NCBI GenBank assembly: GCA_015520145.1
Contig: WAQR01000081.1
Span: 1-11,418, forward strand
Direction: 5' to 3'
Origin: Candidatus Hydrothermarchaeota archaeon
Lineage (GTDB): Archaea; Hydrothermarchaeota; Hydrothermarchaeia; Hydrothermarchaeales; WAQR01
DNA: 11,418 nt
How positions within the stretch are numbered: position 1 is the stretch's first letter; each line of letters starts with the position of its first letter. The translations under genes and the position numbers were made by a program. This document shows, in pieces, positions 4,722 to 11,418 of the stretch. Under the pieces are notes generated by a model. It saw only the letters and a list, made by a program, of their open reading frames with translations. It had not been told where the DNA came from and ran no database searches.

Positions 4722-6701
4722 ATGGGAAGAACAGTCTTAATATTCGGATTTCTCATATTATTGGTAGTTGGCTCTGGATGTATAGATGGAAATGGGCCAA
4801 CATCGATTACGACTACGACCACCGTTCCAACTACCACTGCAACGACAACCACCACAGCAACAGTCCCGGCCACTACAACAGCTCTGTCAGACGAAGAATT
4901 CCTAGACTTAGTTGAGCGTAATACATTCCTCTTTTTCTTGGAGAAGACTGATGAGAGAGGCTTCACGATAGAGAGCACGGCTTGGCCCATCGGTAGCATC
5001 GCCTCCAGCGGCTTCTACCTAACGTCGATTCCTATTGCCGTTGAGAGAAGATGGATTAGCTATGAAGACGGAAAAAACCGTGTACTTACTACCCTCAACA
5101 GCTACTACGACGACCCTGCCGATCCAGACGATTTCTACGTGGAGAGTGAGCGTGGTTTCTTCCCCCACTGGTTCTATCAAGAGACGGGAAAGTGGAATGG
5201 GGTCGATGTCTTTTCCTCCATAGATACGGCGATCCTGATGGCTGGCGTATTGACAGTACGCCAGTATTTCGCAGATGATCAAGAGGTTTGGGATATATCT
5301 ACGAAGTTATATGAGGCGGTGGACTGGGAATGGATGACCAATGGAGGCTGTACCCTTTCTATGGGATGGAAACCTGACACAGGATTTATTGAGCCCAGAT
5401 GGGAGGGATATAACGAGGGGATGCTGGCAGTCCTCCTTGCCATGGGCTCCCCCACGCACCCTATCTCTGAAGAGAGATGTGATGCCTGGGAAGCTTGGGG
5501 AAGGACATATAAACGTGTGGAGTACAAGCATGGCGATCAAACCTACGAGTTTATAGAGAGCACCTCGACCTCGCTCTTCACCTATCAGTACCCCCTCATA
5601 TGGTTCGACCTTAAAGGCAAGAAAGACGGACACGGCGTAGACTACTTCCAGAACTCAAAGAACGCCACTCTTGAAAACAGGGCTTATAGCATAGAGAACC
5701 CCGGTAATCATAAAGGCTATGGCAAATATGTCTGGGGGCTCACTGCCAGTGAATGTATTCTACATGAAAGCGGTTATGGTGCACATGGTCCACGTCAAAA
5801 CGATGACGGGACGGTAGCCCCCACTGGTGTGGGAGGGTCGATGCTCTTTACACCTGACGAGTCGATACTGGCATTACGACACATGAAAGAGAAGTACGGA
5901 GACAAACTATGGGGAAAATACGGTTTTAAAGATGCTTTCAATCTGGATAGAGACTGGTTCTCTCCAACCTACATTGGTATCGATCAAGGGGCAATTCTCA
6001 CCATGATTGAGAACCATCGAACAGGACTTATTCATAGTCTGTTCATGCAAAACGAATATGCAAAGAAGGCGATGCAAAAGGCAGGATTTACAAATGTAGA
6101 TACTACTCCACTGGCTATCATTAGGGTTCAAGAGTTACCAGAAGAAAAAAAAGTTAGTTTCCCACCAGACGCCTCAAGTGACTCATTTATAGTTGACAGA
6201 TTTGATGATTGTATCAGCAAAACTGGAGCTGGTGCCTGGCATGGTGGGGGTTCCTCTACTGAAGATGCAGTAATTATGTTTGACCGCTCAGTGAATCATG
6301 GTGAGATCGGATGTTCTATGAAAGTCAGGTACAACGTGGGGAAAAGAGGATCCTACAATGGTGCATGGATCAAGCTCGACAGCCTGGATTTGAGTGGCTA
6401 TAAAGAACTCGTCTTCTGGGTTAGAGGAGATGAAGAGGCGGGCTATACTACCACTTTTAAAATAGAACTAAAAAGTCCTGATGGTCGGGCCGAATATGTA
6501 GTAAATGACGTATCCGACTCATGGAAACGTGTAGCAATACCTTTAGAGACGTTTAGAACTCCAGCCGGGGCGTCTAAGATTGACCTGACAAGCATAACTG
6601 AGTTTACAATAATTTTCGACGATCACAGTGCGACAGATAAAGAAGGTACAATCTACGTTGATGATATATACTTTACACATAAAAATAATAACGAAAAATG
6701 A
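4722..6701 (+). CDS. Secreted lipoprotein, glycoamylase-like (PF10091/GH144-type) with C-terminal carbohydrate-binding-like domain
   Basis: This 659-residue protein is probably a lipid-anchored extracellular glycoside hydrolase. Residues 1-20 form a signal peptide with lipobox GSGC (Cys20). Residues 27-53 are a Thr-rich linker, likely O-glycosylated. Residues about 60-455 carry the glycoamylase-like (alpha/alpha)6 pattern: GSIASSGFYLTSIPIAVERR, SSIDTAILMAGVLTVRQYF, NEGMLAVLLAMGSPTHPI, LFTYQYPLIWFDLKG, GYGKYVWGLTASE, and GIDQGAILTMIENHRTGL. The family (COG5368) includes GH144 endo-beta-1,2-glucanases, so the substrate is likely a beta-glucan, but this is not certain. Residues from about 491 (VDRFDD) to the end form a beta-rich domain with GAWIKLDSLDLSGYKELVFW and IYVDDIYF, like CIA30/CBM11-type sugar-binding domains. 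The start is chosen because it follows GAGGGTAAG and begins the signal peptide. It stands alone among gene remnants, suggesting acquisition. Confidence 0.85.
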   Translation: MGRTVLIFGFLILLVVGSGCIDGNGPTSITTTTTVPTTTATTTTTATVPATTTALSDEEFLDLVERNTFLFFLEKTDERGFTIESTAWPIGSIASSGFYLTSIPIAVERRWISYEDGKNRVLTTLNSYYDDPADPDDFYVESERGFFPHWFYQETGKWNGVDVFSSIDTAILMAGVLTVRQYFADDQEVWDISTKLYEAVDWEWMTNGGCTLSMGWKPDTGFIEPRWEGYNEGMLAVLLAMGSPTHPISEERCDAWEAWGRTYKRVEYKHGDQTYEFIESTSTSLFTYQYPLIWFDLKGKKDGHGVDYFQNSKNATLENRAYSIENPGNHKGYGKYVWGLTASECILHESGYGAHGPRQNDDGTVAPTGVGGSMLFTPDESILALRHMKEKYGDKLWGKYGFKDAFNLDRDWFSPTYIGIDQGAILTMIENHRTGLIHSLFMQNEYAKKAMQKAGFTNVDTTPLAIIRVQELPEEKKVSFPPDASSDSFIVDRFDDCISKTGAGAWHGGGSSTEDAVIMFDRSVNHGEIGCSMKVRYNVGKRGSYNGAWIKLDSLDLSGYKELVFWVRGDEEAGYTTTFKIELKSPDGRAEYVVNDVSDSWKRVAIPLETFRTPAGASKIDLTSITEFTIIFDDHSATDKEGTIYVDDIYFTHKNNNEK

Positions 6702-6807
6702 AAAAGGGGTAAGCTATTATGACCACGAGTCTAAAATGCCTTTGGCCGTGAAGACCTTCTAGGAAAGATTCCTTTCAAGCAAAAAGGCAAGGGACGATTT
6801 TACAAAC
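6702..6807. other. Spacer after the glycoamylase gene
   Basis: A small hairpin, GAAAG-ATTC-CTTTC, lies within 6762-6778. A short frame MTTSLKCLWP begins at 6720 but ends after ten codons. No gene is supported. Confidence 0.4.
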
Positions 6808-7493
6808 TTAACCTCGCCATTTTTCCCTGACCCAACCTAATTCTTTGCCCCAACCCGATTCGCCAAACAGCTTTTCACCACCGCAAACCCAGGTTTTTAT
6901 CCGCGTACTGCCCACGTGCTCTATCGCTCGATACAGACTCCTTTCTCCAGGCTCCCCCTCTAACCCCTGACGCTTAAAACACACTTCTGAGATCAAACCA
7001 AAATCTTTTTCTACCTTGTCCAACAAGGCTATTCCGCCTAAAGAAAATGTGTTTGATTTTATAGGAGATAGTTGGCATGACGCCAATATATCTCTATCTT
7101 TTGGCAACTGGTGGCAAAGTCAAGATTTAACTATCCCATTTGATAAGTTATCCAGAATCTTAAGTACGATCCATGCAGAAGCCTGGGCACACACACCAAA
7201 ATTTGGATTTGGCATAATGTAAGGTACGCACTCTACAGTAGAGCCATATACATGATATTTATCCTTACATTTAATATAGCTCTTCTCTGTCTTACAGGAA
7301 AGATTTGGAGGCGGGATAAGATAAGATTCAGAGATATCATAGATACCAATTCTCATCCAACGCCCCTTCTATCACTCTTCCAACCTTTAGTTTTCCATCA
7401 TAGATTCTATGGTTAATATTTTCGAAGTATGATAAAAAGAGTTCAGACAACGAGGACTCCCACCTCAAATCGTAAGTCGATAGATATCTTCAT
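6808..7493 (-). pseudogene. Degraded papain-like (C39-like) cysteine protease gene
   Basis: The minus strand carries pieces of one gene. It starts MKISIDLRFE (ATG 7493) and shifts frame near 7463 into ESSLSELFLSYFENINHRIY and DGKLKVGRVIEGALDENW. It shifts again near 7357 into MRIGIYDISESYLIPPPN and continues through EKSYIKCKDKYHVYGSTVEC, VPYIMPNPN and FGVCAQASAWIVLKILDN. After an in-frame TGA (7120-7122) it continues SNTFSLGGIALLDKVEKDFG and LYRAIEHVGSTRIKTW to a stop at 6808. GVCAQASAW resembles the catalytic-cysteine neighbourhood of papain-fold peptidase-like proteins. The C-terminal region that would hold the catalytic His is missing. The first ATG overlaps the small upstream gene by 29 bases, like an operon pair. 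Function is lost or unproven. Confidence 0.5.
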
Positions 7494-7668
7494 CCTCAAG
7501 CTCTTTAGAAGGATAATGACCCCTCTTTGCCTTTTCTTTACGATATTTTCTGATCTCTCTGAAAACCATTTCAATATCAGAATCTTCAGGTAACTTTTCA
7601 ATCCTCTGAACCAGCTCCTTATCAGGATCTGGAATCTTCCCTGCTGCTGAAATTACCTTCACCTGCAA
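7465..7668 (-). CDS. Small hypothetical protein, 67 residues
   Basis: I do not recognise this family. The frame is open further upstream, but GGAGGTG (7674-7680) sits five bases before a TTG at 7668, which makes TTG the likely start; a GTG two codons later is second best. The protein begins MQVKVISAAGKIPDPDKELV, then has a charged, probably helical middle (QRIEKLP...MVFREIRKYRKEKAKRG) and an acidic end (ELEDEDIYRLTI). No membrane segment or cysteine motif is present. Its stop overlaps the start of the degraded papain-like gene, so the two were probably co-transcribed, and it may have been a partner of that protein. A TATA-like ACAAATATAT lies at 7721-7730. Confidence 0.5.
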   Translation of the reverse strand: MQVKVISAAGKIPDPDKELVQRIEKLPEDSDIEMVFREIRKYRKEKAKRGHYPSKELEDEDIYRLTI

Positions 7669-7716
7669 AAAAACACCTCCGTCTTGTGTAAAGCCCACCA
7701 TTATTTCTAACGTCAA

Positions 7717-8047
7717 GGGAATATATTTGTAAATGATTATCTCTAAAATCTTCCATCCCGGGATAAACTCCTATTGACCCCGAACCGATTACGGGTTCCA
7801 TGTAAGTAAATAACAATTCAATCGTATAAAAATATTACTCAAATCTTCCGATTCCGTAGCCATGCTCACGTCAAGAGCCTGGTGAGCCAGAGCCTCACGG
7901 TCAATTTTTCAGGTACACACAATCCTATCTGTCAAGCCAATTATCGATGGCACGAGAATAATCCATGAAAACAGTGATGATCTGCTTGGTTACATGGAAA
8001 CACCAAGGCTTAAACACATCTCTTTCATCTTTTTGAAATTATCCCCT
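7717..8047. other. 331-bp stretch with no convincing gene
   Basis: Short open frames on the plus strand (for example HAHVKSLVSQSLTVNFSGTH near 7860-7919 and VKPIIDGTRIIHENSDDLLG near 7931-7991) look protein-like but have no start, no length and no family. A TATA-like CGTATAAAAATATT lies at 7822-7835 on the plus strand with no gene behind it. GTGAG/CTCAC half-sites near 7881-7898 form a weak hairpin. The stretch may hold gene debris. Confidence 0.4.
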
Positions 8048-8896
8048 TCACAGTAAATTTTTCAAATATTCGGTCAGCTCGTCTTTGATTTCATCATTAC
8101 CAAGTGCAATTTCAAGAGAACTCTTGAGCCAGTCGAGTTTTGTACCGATATCATATCTTTTACCTTTAAATTCATAGGCAAATATCGCCTGTTCGTCCCT
8201 CAATAATTTCAGTGCATCAGTAAGCTGTATCTCGTTCCCGAATCCTGGTGAGACACATTCCAGGTGGTCGAAAATCTGTGGTGTCAGGACATATCTCCCG
8301 ATTATCCCAAGGTCAGACGGCGCTTCTTCAGGCGAGGGTTTTTCAACCAGATCATCGATTTCGTAAGTACTGTCTGTCTTCCTTCCTTTTATTATACCAT
8401 AATGTGGAATCTTTTCAGGTGCGACCTTCTCCACAGCTATTACTGTACCTTTTCTATCGTCATAGATATCCATCAGCTGTTTTGTGCATGGTGGGCTGCC
8501 AATAGTGATTGTATCCCCAAGTAGAACAGCAAATGCCTCCCCACCAACAAAGTTCTTTGCACATAATATCGCATCGCCCAGCCCACGTTGCTCCTTTTGC
8601 CTGATAAAATAGATATTCGCCAGGTCAGAGATATCGACAATCTGCTTTAGATAACGGTCCTTGCCAGAATTTTTCAGTGCTGACTCGAGTTCCAGCGTCC
8701 TGTCAAAATGGTCTTCTATTGCCCTTTTGTTTCTACCTGTGATTATCAGGATATCGTCGATTCCCGAGGCCACCGCCTCTTCAACCACGTACTGGATTGT
8801 AGGTTTATCATATACAGGGAGCATCTCCTTCGGCTGCGCCTTTGTTGCCGGGAGGAACCTCGTACCAAAACCCGCCGCAGGGATAACTGCCTTCAT
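8048..8896 (-). CDS. galU: UTP--glucose-1-phosphate uridylyltransferase (GalU)
   Basis: This 282-residue nucleotidyltransferase makes UDP-glucose from UTP and glucose-1-phosphate in the cytoplasm. The signature loop GFGTRFLPATKAQPKEMLPV lies at residues 9-28, holding the nucleotide-binding glycines and catalytic Arg/Lys. Further family features are QKEQRGLGDAILCAKNFVG, VLLGDTITIG, DLVEKPSPEEAPSDL and GIIGRYVLTPQIF, followed by GFGNEIQLTDAL and GKRYDIGTKLDWLKS. Length and order match GalU rather than the longer RmlA or GlmU types. Its ATG directly follows the ugd stop, and a GAGGGGGTG ribosome-binding site lies inside ugd, so translation is coupled. Its product is the substrate of Ugd. Confidence 0.93.
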   Translation of the reverse strand: MKAVIPAAGFGTRFLPATKAQPKEMLPVYDKPTIQYVVEEAVASGIDDILIITGRNKRAIEDHFDRTLELESALKNSGKDRYLKQIVDISDLANIYFIRQKEQRGLGDAILCAKNFVGGEAFAVLLGDTITIGSPPCTKQLMDIYDDRKGTVIAVEKVAPEKIPHYGIIKGRKTDSTYEIDDLVEKPSPEEAPSDLGIIGRYVLTPQIFDHLECVSPGFGNEIQLTDALKLLRDEQAIFAYEFKGKRYDIGTKLDWLKSSLEIALGNDEIKDELTEYLKNLL

Positions 8897-10183
8897 CTAC
8901 CAGCACACCCCCTCATAGTAATCAGCCGCTCTTGCCTCGTCAATCCTCCGTCCATCGATTACAACCTTTCCCTTATACAGTTCTTCATCTCTAAATTCGT
9001 CCCATTCGGTCACAATAAGTATATACTTTCCGTTCTTTACAGCATCTCTTGCTGACCTGCAGTAGGTCAATCTCTCATGCTTACCCATGAGCTTTTTCGC
9101 CTCGTCGACTGCCTTTGGGTCGGTTACAAAGACGTTCGCCCCTTTCTTTATCAATGTCTGGATCACCTTTATGGAAGGCGCTTCTCTCATATCATCAGTG
9201 CCGGGCTTGAATGCCAGGCCGAGGACTATTATGTTCTCGTTTTTGATAGAGCCTGTCTTCCTCTCCAGCAGCTCGACAAGCTTTAGTGGCTGGGTCTCGT
9301 TAAGCTCCAGGGCAGCGTTTAGGACAATCGGCCTGTAATAGACCTCTTTCGCTTTACCTACAAGGGCATTAACGTCTTTCGGGAAACAGCTCCCGCCAAA
9401 TCCGATACCGGCATTTAGAAATTTTGGCGATATCCTGGAATCCATCCCGAGTCCTTTGGCAACCTCAAAGACGTCGATGCCGAGCTGTTTGCAGATATTC
9501 CCTATTTCGTTGATAAAGCTGATCTTTGTCACAAGAAACGAATTGGTTGCATATTTAATCATCTCGGCTGTTTTGGGGTCTGTTTTGATTATCGGGCATT
9601 TAAAATCTTTATAGAGGTCAAAGATGACGTCTGTAGACCTCTTATCTATCCCTCCGATTATTATCCTGTCAGGGTTCATGAAGTCATCTACCGCAGTACC
9701 TTCCCTTAAGAATTCAGGGTTCATACAGACGCCAAAATCGTCTCCTGCCTTTTTCCCTGAGTTTTTTTCCAGAAGCGGCAGTACAGAATGCTCGGTTGTA
9801 CCTGGTACTACAGTACTCTTTACCACGACCACGTGGTAATCGTTTTTGTCTTTTAAGATATTTCCGACATCCCTGCTCACCTCATCGATATATTTCAGGT
9901 CGATGTAACCCAGCAGACCGGATGGTGTCCCGACAGAGATAAATGAGACTGCTGTGTTTTCTACTGCATCTCTTATATCCGAAGTCGCTTTCAGCCTTCC
10001 TTCTCTGGTGCATTCTTTCAGGATGTCATCCAGTTTGTCTTCATATATCGGTGCAATACCTTTGTTGATATCGTTTATTCTGGCCTCGTCTATATCGACG
10101 CAGATGACACTGTGCCCAAGTTTTGCAAAACATGCTCCTGTTACAAGGCCCACATAACCTGTTCCAATAATCGAGATGTTCAT
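8897..10183 (-). CDS. ugd: UDP-glucose 6-dehydrogenase
   Basis: This 428-residue cytoplasmic enzyme oxidises UDP-glucose to UDP-glucuronate with two NAD+. The N-terminal Rossmann motif GTGYVGLVTGACFAKLGH (residues 7-24) and D30 bind NAD. Middle motifs are VGTPSG, VVVKSTVVPGTTE and NPEFLREGTAVDDFMNPDRI. The catalytic core has EMIKYATNSF (K210) and GFGGSCFPKD with the nucleophile Cys266. The C-terminal UDP-binding domain contains LGLAFKPGTDDMREAPSIKV and YYEGVCW. The related UDP-ManNAc dehydrogenase shares the fold, but immediate linkage to galU favours UDP-glucose. The gene likely has a leaderless transcript. UDP-glucuronate would feed surface glycans or N-glycosylation (compare AglM of haloarchaea). 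Confidence 0.93.
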   Translation of the reverse strand: MNISIIGTGYVGLVTGACFAKLGHSVICVDIDEARINDINKGIAPIYEDKLDDILKECTREGRLKATSDIRDAVENTAVSFISVGTPSGLLGYIDLKYIDEVSRDVGNILKDKNDYHVVVVKSTVVPGTTEHSVLPLLEKNSGKKAGDDFGVCMNPEFLREGTAVDDFMNPDRIIIGGIDKRSTDVIFDLYKDFKCPIIKTDPKTAEMIKYATNSFLVTKISFINEIGNICKQLGIDVFEVAKGLGMDSRISPKFLNAGIGFGGSCFPKDVNALVGKAKEVYYRPIVLNAALELNETQPLKLVELLERKTGSIKNENIIVLGLAFKPGTDDMREAPSIKVIQTLIKKGANVFVTDPKAVDEAKKLMGKHERLTYCRSARDAVKNGKYILIVTEWDEFRDEELYKGKVVIDGRRIDEARAADYYEGVCW

Positions 10184-10399
10184 CTAACCAAACTTGGTAT
10201 AATGCCTATTTAAAACTTTTCTTAAAACAATGGATTTTTTCGTCTTTCTTATGGAAAGAAAATTATGTTTCTCATAGCTCCAGGTCTCGCTGGCATATAT
10301 CCAGTACCCGTATCCAGTGCCCAGGCCGGACGAATAAATATAAATTATCTCCTCGCCAAAATATATGAAAGGAACCCCTTCATCGCTCCAAAATAAGGT
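10184..10399 (-). pseudogene. Remnant of a GYGYWI-repeat surface protein
   Basis: A 71-codon minus-strand frame without a start reads DEGVPFIYFGEEIIYIYSSG and then LGTGYGYWIYASETWSYEKH. The second part matches the ends of the repeats in the protein encoded at 10875-11418 (GPGYGYWIDANGTGSYE, PEYGYWIYM). At DNA level 19 bases (10299-10317) are identical to 10915-10933. Beyond about 10260 the reading looks non-coding and merges into the ugd promoter. It is most likely the decayed C-terminus of a paralogue of the downstream secreted protein. Confidence 0.55.
10205..10216 (-). promoter_or_regulatory. TATA box of the ugd-galU operon
   Basis: On the minus strand GTTTTAAATAGG, with the purine-rich AAGAAAAG just upstream, forms a TATA/BRE pair. 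Its centre is about 28 bases before the ugd ATG, so transcription should begin at or within a few bases of the start codon. No ribosome-binding sequence is present there, which fits a leaderless message. Confidence 0.55.
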
Positions 10400-10428
10400 T
10401 CATAGCAGATGTTCTCCCTTACTCCTGC

Positions 10429-10692
10429 TTACTCGTTATACAGCTTTACCACAATCCTGAAATCATTTTCACCGATGAATTTAAAGACATCTTCAGGTGA
10501 ATACTAGTCCATGTATATCAGCGGGGCGTTTAATTTAACTGACAGACTTGCGGCATAAGTAACAGGCTCTTTACCATCTGTTACAACAAGGACACTGGAA
10601 TCTGTCATCTCCATTATCCTTTTTGCAACTTCAAGGGAGGTCTCATATCTCGTACTCCCGCTAATCCTCTCGAGTTTATAGGTATATAACTA
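10429..10692 (-). pseudogene. Cell-wall-binding repeat 2 (PF04122-like) fragment with in-frame TAG
   Basis: The minus strand reads KLERISGSTRYETSLEVAKR and VLVVTDGKEPVTYAASLSVK, then LNAPLIYMD, an in-frame TAG (10504-10506), and YSPEDVFKFIGENDFRIVVK before TAA at 10429. The order RISGSTRYETS, VLVVTDG, A-A-L, APLI and a following helix-strand is characteristic of cell-wall-binding repeat 2 domains of secreted proteins. The frame begins after a TAG at 10690-10692 and no start codon or signal peptide is visible. Protein-like sequence in another frame (FYWTASLVTYNITIVVIY, to about 10740) suggests a frameshift upstream. Decay is the simplest reading; pyrrolysine at TAG is discussed in the findings. 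Confidence 0.6.
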
Positions 10693-10874
10693 CAATGGTT
10701 ATATTGTACGTAACTAAGGATGCAGTCCAGTAGAAAACAGACCGTGATGTTGTCGATTCTTATTCTTATCATGGCACTGCAACATTAAACCATTTCATAA
10801 TTTGAAGTCCTGTTGTCACTTAGATTCGAATAGACTGTTACGTTATGGCCTAAGACCTCATCTGTCCTACATAG
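10693..10874. other. Gap between surface-protein genes, debris only
   Basis: No intact gene is present. A minus-strand stretch, EVLGHNVTVYSNLSDNRTSN and YEMV followed by TAA (about 10788-10862), is rich in N-x-S/T sites like secreted archaeal proteins, but it lacks start and homology that I can name. It could belong to the same decayed surface gene as the neighbouring fragment. Confidence 0.35.
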
Positions 10875-11418
10875 CTAATTCACGACTTCATAACTCCCTG
10901 TCCCGTTGGCATCAATCCAGTACCCGTATCCAGGACCCATCTGGGTCAGCGGGCTGCGGTTATCTGTGGATATCTTCCAGCCTGTACCTGTCCATGCATA
11001 CACGACAGAATAGTTTATCGAGGACAGTACTGTGGTAAGATCACCTGAAGTAAGCGACGGGTATCCCACAAGGTTCCAGCCAGCGGTCACATTGATTGTC
11101 GTTGAGACTGGTGGTGTACCGTTTAATTCAAGGGTATCCGGCGCTGTCATGTATATCCAGTACCCGTATTCCGGCAAAATCTCTGCCAGCGGGCTGCGGT
11201 TATCTGTGGATATCTTCCAGCCAGTGCCTGTCCATGCGTATACCACCGAATAGTTGCCATCAATCGATGCCAGGACTGATTGGAGGCTCGTATTATCAGG
11301 TACAACAGGTATGGATATCAGGTTCCAGCCGGGGGAGAGGGTGAGGTTGTAGGCTGTCCTGTTTGTGGGTGGGGTGGTAGTATTATTAATGGTGAATGTT
11401 TTAAGAGATGATATTGAA
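10875..11418 (-). CDS. C-terminal part of a secreted tandem-repeat protein (partial)
   Basis: The gene enters from beyond the right edge; 180 residues are visible, ending GSYEVVN and TAG. A Thr/Asn-rich linker (TFTINNTTTPPTNRT) precedes two ~80-residue repeats. Each goes from GWNL (GWNLISIPVVP, GWNLVGYPSLT) through VVYAWTGTGWKISTDNRSPL, identical in both, to a G-Y-G-Y-W-I end (PEYGYWIYM, GPGYGYWIDA). The beta-rich, aromatic repeats and many N-x-S/T sites indicate an extracellular, probably N-glycosylated, protein. GWNL...GYWI repeats occur in secreted archaeal and bacterial proteins of mostly unknown role. No C-terminal membrane anchor or PGF-type sorting signal is present, so it may be released or held by other domains upstream. 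An internal ATG at 11246 is not the true start. Confidence 0.8.
   Translation of the reverse strand, partial: SISSLKTFTINNTTTPPTNRTAYNLTLSPGWNLISIPVVPDNTSLQSVLASIDGNYSVVYAWTGTGWKISTDNRSPLAEILPEYGYWIYMTAPDTLELNGTPPVSTTINVTAGWNLVGYPSLTSGDLTTVLSSINYSVVYAWTGTGWKISTDNRSPLTQMGPGYGYWIDANGTGSYEVVN
10947..10982. repeat. 36-bp repeat, copy 1 (partner at 11187-11222)
   Basis: This stretch is identical to 11187-11222, exactly 240 bp away, and encodes the most conserved peptide of the two protein repeats. Flanking DNA is diverged, including third-position changes just outside (10983-10990). Confidence 0.9.
11187..11222. repeat. 36-bp repeat, copy 2 (partner at 10947-10982)
   Basis: This is the second identical copy within the tandem 240-bp (80-codon) repeat unit of the surface-protein gene. 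Confidence 0.9.

Noticed and set aside
4619..4999. Valine-rich minus-strand ORF with apparent membrane segment
   Set aside because: It is the complement of the Thr-rich linker codons of the lipoprotein gene; the V-runs come from ACN codons read backwards.
7120..7122. TGA as selenocysteine codon
   Set aside because: No selenocysteine-insertion-like structure was seen, and frameshifts on the same gene make decay far more likely.
7016..7222. Plus-strand 68-residue ORF
   Set aside because: It opposes the minus-strand frame that runs about 180 codons with one stop and contains the GVCAQASAW motif. The plus frame has no family features.
7465..7716. Longer 83-residue form of the small hypothetical protein
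   Set aside because: It would start at a TTG without a ribosome-binding sequence, whereas GGAGGTG points to the TTG at 7668.
7974..7980. C-box-like GTGATGA as part of a C/D guide RNA
   Set aside because: No D box (CTGA) follows at a suitable distance and no paired internal boxes were found.
8248..8524. Plus-strand ORFs inside galU
   Set aside because: They are shadows of a clearly identified minus-strand enzyme and lack their own signals.
1..11418. CRISPR array, tRNA, rRNA or complete insertion sequence
   Set aside because: No regularly spaced repeats, cloverleaf sequence, rRNA-like stretch or transposase gene was seen.

Overview
The window looks like a chromosome segment of a methanofuran-using archaeon (a methanogen, an ANME-type methane oxidiser or a relative). 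Three adjacent genes encode the last steps of methanofuran biosynthesis (mfnD, mfnF, mfnE). They are followed in the same operon by two archaeal translation-associated genes, a small four-CxxC zinc-ribbon protein and elongation factor 1-beta. Archaeal TATA-like boxes and a probably leaderless ugd message fit this. The exact lineage cannot be fixed from the sequence.

Layout. 1-36: possible tail of an upstream gene. 195-719 (+): ArsR-type winged-helix regulator with a strong TATA box and overlapping inverted repeats upstream. 720-798: short convergent spacer with a 10-bp tandem repeat. 799-3867 (-): compact, overlapping operon mfnD-mfnF-mfnE-zinc ribbon-EF1B. 3868-4322 (-): gene debris, namely an unidentified C-terminal fragment, a RelE/ParE-like C-terminus, and a frameshifted C-terminus of a type I restriction specificity subunit (HsdS). 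4323-4721: mostly non-coding, with a hairpin and a doubtful 57-codon ORF. 4722-6701 (+): large secreted lipoprotein with a PF10091-type glycoamylase/GH144-like catalytic domain and a C-terminal carbohydrate-binding-like domain. 6808-7493 (-): decayed papain-like cysteine protease gene preceded by a small unknown ORF. 7717-8047: nothing convincing. 8048-10183 (-): galU and ugd, a coupled pair making UDP-glucose and UDP-glucuronate. 10184-10874 (-): remnants of cell-surface genes (a GYGYWI repeat fragment and a cell-wall-binding repeat 2 fragment with an in-frame TAG). 10875-11418 (-): C-terminal part of a secreted repeat protein that runs off the window.

How the parts relate. The left third is core metabolism: it makes methanofuran, the first C1 carrier of methanogenesis, and supports translation. 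The right two thirds are accessory and surface-oriented: sugar-nucleotide supply for surface glycans, extracellular repeat proteins and an extracellular glycosidase. Relics of defence and toxin genes lie between. I did not find a complete, clearly novel multi-gene system. The most interesting signals are the mixed cofactor/translation operon, the archaeal glycoamylase-like lipoprotein, and the remnants and near-identical repeats around the surface-protein genes.
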